Positions 25,201 to 26,830 of a stretch of 26,830 bases of DNA are shown here, piece by piece. Origin of the DNA: a virus; the IMG/VR virus record IMGVR_UViG_3300034198_011109, positions 1 to 26,830 of that record; one strand, given 5' to 3'. The position numbers and the translations under genes are program-made. Under the pieces are notes generated by a model. That model was not told where the DNA came from. It saw only the letters and a program-made list of their open reading frames with translations, and made no database searches. The stretch's first letter is position 1. Each line of letters opens with the position of its first letter.

Positions 25201-25204
25201 AATC
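25188..25204 (+). promoter_or_regulatory. Shine-Dalgarno positioned for an ATC codon at the gp14 start
   Basis: GGTAGGA (25188-25194) inside the end of the HNH gene is followed after 7 bases by ATC at 25202, the codon where the gp14 family start is expected. In this frame a TAG at 25190-25192 closes the upstream side, and only GAA, CCT and AAA lie between it and the ATC. There is no ATG, GTG or TTG in frame until TTG at 25268. Confidence 0.6.
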
Positions 25205-26086
25205 GCAACCAACCATTATTTTAGCAATTATAATAGCAAATATTCAGAGCAAAGATTAGTTGAAGATTTGTTGGTTGAGTCCATAAAAATTATGGGCTTT
25301 GATGCTTATTATTTGGCAAACACAAATGATGAAGCTAGAGACCTTTTATACGGTGAAGATCCAGTTAAGAAATTTCAATCTGCATATGTGGTTGAAATGT
25401 ATATGTCCAGCATTATGGAATATTCTGGTGAAAGAGAATTGTTTTCTAAATTTGGTTTAGAAATTAAAAACAACATGGAAGTGGTTGTGTCTAAAAGATC
25501 ATTTTCACAAAGAGTTCCACAAAACCTTTTTACACGACCAAGAGAAGGTGATTTAGTTTACATACCTTTTGGTAACGGCACAGGTGAACTTTTTGAAATT
25601 ACTTTTGTTGAGCAGAACAAAGATATGATGATGTTAGGCCGTAAATATCCATTCTTCTATGAAATGCGTTTAGAGAAATTCAAGTATGCTCAAGAAGTCA
25701 TTAATACTGGTATACCAGACATTGATATTGCTATGGACAATTCAGCATATTCAATTGATTTACAATTAGGTTCTGGTGTAGGCAGTTATGTATCAAAAGA
25801 AATTGTATATCAATCACATGACGGCACTTTAGCCAATGCAACCACTTCAGCTATGGTACAAAGTTGGAACGATCCAACTAATACATTAATAGTTACTAAT
25901 ATTGCTGGAGAATTTGTAGACGGACAAACAATCATTGGCGCATCAAGTGGTGCATCTTATTATTTGTCAACTTACGATCCACTAGCAACAAGTATTCACA
26001 ATGAAATTTACGATAATAAACTGATAGAAAATAATGCCAATTCAGTTATTGACTTTTCAGAAACTAATCCGTTTGGAAGCATATAA
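25202..26086 (+). CDS. gp14: Neck protein, T4 gp14-like, with apparent ATC start
   Basis: Read from ATC the product is 294 residues and starts (M)ATNHYFSNYNSKYSEQRLVE-DLLVESIKIMGFDAYYL, the usual opening of gp14 proteins in aquatic T4-like phages. Further support comes from AYVVEMYMSSIMEYSGEREL, the block RPREGDLVYIPF near 112-123, LFEITFVEQNKDMMMLGRKY, YEMRLEKFKYAQEVINTGIP near 150-170, and a C-terminal Gly/Ser beta segment. In T4, gp14 (256 residues) joins gp13 in the neck and contacts the tail terminator. The first conventional start, TTG at 25268, would remove 22 residues, including the SEQRLVEDL helix, and has no good Shine-Dalgarno. Its stop overlaps the gp15 ATG (TAATG). A natural G-to-C change, a rare AUC start, or a sequencing error are all possible. 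Confidence 0.82.
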   Translation: MATNHYFSNYNSKYSEQRLVEDLLVESIKIMGFDAYYLANTNDEARDLLYGEDPVKKFQSAYVVEMYMSSIMEYSGERELFSKFGLEIKNNMEVVVSKRSFSQRVPQNLFTRPREGDLVYIPFGNGTGELFEITFVEQNKDMMMLGRKYPFFYEMRLEKFKYAQEVINTGIPDIDIAMDNSAYSIDLQLGSGVGSYVSKEIVYQSHDGTLANATTSAMVQSWNDPTNTLIVTNIAGEFVDGQTIIGASSGASYYLSTYDPLATSIHNEIYDNKLIENNANSVIDFSETNPFGSI

Positions 26087-26830
26087 TGGCAGATACATCA
26101 TATAACCGAATCATTCGTAAACTGGTTGTTGGTTTTGGCAACTTGTTTAATAACATTACATTGGTTCGATATAATCCAGATAATACAGAACAAGAAAGAG
26201 TCATTGTTCCAATTATCTATGCGGCCAAAGAATTATATGTTAAACGATTAGAAGAAGATTATAATTTGGACAAAAAAGTTCAAATTACTTTACCTAGATT
26301 ATCATTTGAAATGACTGGTCTTTCTTATGACACCTCTAGAAAACAAAATACAAATTGGAAATCTTTTGCAAATACAGGTAAAGGAGTTGTTTCACAATAC
26401 AATCCAGTACCTTATGATTTTGATTTTTCTTTATATCTTTATGTTAGAAATATTGAAGATGGTACTCAAATTATAGAACACATTCTTCCGTATTTTACTC
26501 CTGATTATACTATTAAATTAAATTTGGTTCCTGAAATGGGAGTAGTTAAAGAAATACCTGTTGTATTAAAAGATACTAGTCAAGAAATTATCTATGAAGG
26601 TGATCGCAATAGTGGCACAAGAACAATTATTTGGACTTTAAACTTTACAGTTAAAGGTTTTATATTTGGTAAAACTTCTACAGCAGGTTTAATTAAAACT
26701 TCTATTACAAATATTTTGGATAAAATTACTACTGCTGATGTAATTCAATTTAATATGTCAACTTCAGGAGTAGGAACATATAAAATTGGTGAAGGTGTTT
26801 ATCAAGGTTTTTCTCCGATAAATTCAACCG
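26086..26830 (+). CDS. gp15: Tail sheath stabiliser/tail terminator, T4 gp15-like (partial, 3' end outside window)
   Basis: The first 248 codons are present. ATG at 26086 shares its A with the gp14 TAA. The sequence follows T4 gp15 closely in order: YNRIIRKLVVGFGNLFNNIT, VIVPIIYAAKELYVKRL, ITLPRLSFEMTGLSYD, VVSQYNP (101-107), EHILPYFTP (131-139), and GTRTIIWTLNFTVKGFIFG (about 176-194), matching the T4 segments SQYNPSP, EQILPYFQP and RRRIEWSLTFEVNGWMYP. gp15 forms a hexamer that caps the finished tail tube and sheath and docks onto the gp13/gp14 neck. T4 gp15 is 272 residues, so little should be missing. It is transcribed with gp13 and gp14 from the promoter at 23851. Confidence 0.92.
   Translation, partial: MADTSYNRIIRKLVVGFGNLFNNITLVRYNPDNTEQERVIVPIIYAAKELYVKRLEEDYNLDKKVQITLPRLSFEMTGLSYDTSRKQNTNWKSFANTGKGVVSQYNPVPYDFDFSLYLYVRNIEDGTQIIEHILPYFTPDYTIKLNLVPEMGVVKEIPVVLKDTSQEIIYEGDRNSGTRTIIWTLNFTVKGFIFGKTSTAGLIKTSITNILDKITTADVIQFNMSTSGVGTYKIGEGVYQGFSPINST

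Noticed and set aside
24655-25204. HNH gene as part of a group I intron or intein splitting gp14 after its start codon
   Set aside because: gp13 ends normally, the HNH frame has its own ATG and stop, no conserved intron ends or intein splice residues are visible, and gp14 is whole from its second codon.
25190-25204. +1 ribosomal frameshift from the HNH frame into gp14 at GGA ACC TAA A
   Set aside because: The gp14 frame is +1 to HNH and a Shine-Dalgarno lies upstream, but ACC to CCT slippage pairs poorly, and gp14-like sequence begins at the codon expected for initiation.

Overview
This window is a structural-gene segment of a T4-like (myovirus-morphology) tailed phage genome. It is AT-rich and every gene is on the + strand, with almost no intergenic space. 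The diagnosis rests on four neck and baseplate proteins recognisable from their sequences (gp8, gp13, gp14, gp15) and on a DUF4815-type giant baseplate protein typical of T4-like phages of aquatic bacteria. The order gp8 ... gp13-gp14-gp15 is the T4 late-gene order, but the T4 interval holding genes 9 to wac is filled here by a different, fibre-rich cassette. The style of the fibres resembles marine and freshwater T4-like phages. The host cannot be read from this window, and no tRNA, integrase, replication or metabolic gene is seen.

Layout. 1-151: the tail end of an unidentified gene. 168-7847: baseplate (gp8, then a 2092-residue DUF4815 protein). 7850-15384: a small coiled-coil protein, a 1050-residue fibre ending in an S74 self-cleaving chaperone, two small virion proteins and a 1188-residue fibre with an Mtd-N-like start. 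15394-17183: two beta-rich virion proteins. 17218-17961: a probable one-gene late unit (exact T4 late promoter TATAAATA, 209-residue protein, strong terminator). 17977-23823: a third fibre, a virion protein carrying a nested fibronectin-like domain, and three tandem paralogues with glycine-rich adhesin-like domains. 23851-26830: a second exact TATAAATA promoter, then gp13, an intercalated HNH homing-type endonuclease, gp14 and the first 248 codons of gp15.

Working together, gp8 and the DUF4815 protein would build the baseplate wedge. The fibres, small adaptors and glycine-rich proteins would form the host-recognition apparatus, and gp13, gp14 and gp15 would close the head and join it to the tail. 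Three signals stand out. First, the gp14 reading frame has an ATC codon, behind a well-placed Shine-Dalgarno sequence, exactly where an ATG is expected, directly after the HNH gene. Second, the tandem glycine-rich paralogues share near-identical DNA blocks around variable segments. Third, two fibres are assembled from a common 14-residue module, while the first fibre contains an 11-residue (hendecad) shaft. Family assignments are from motif recognition by eye; no database search was run.
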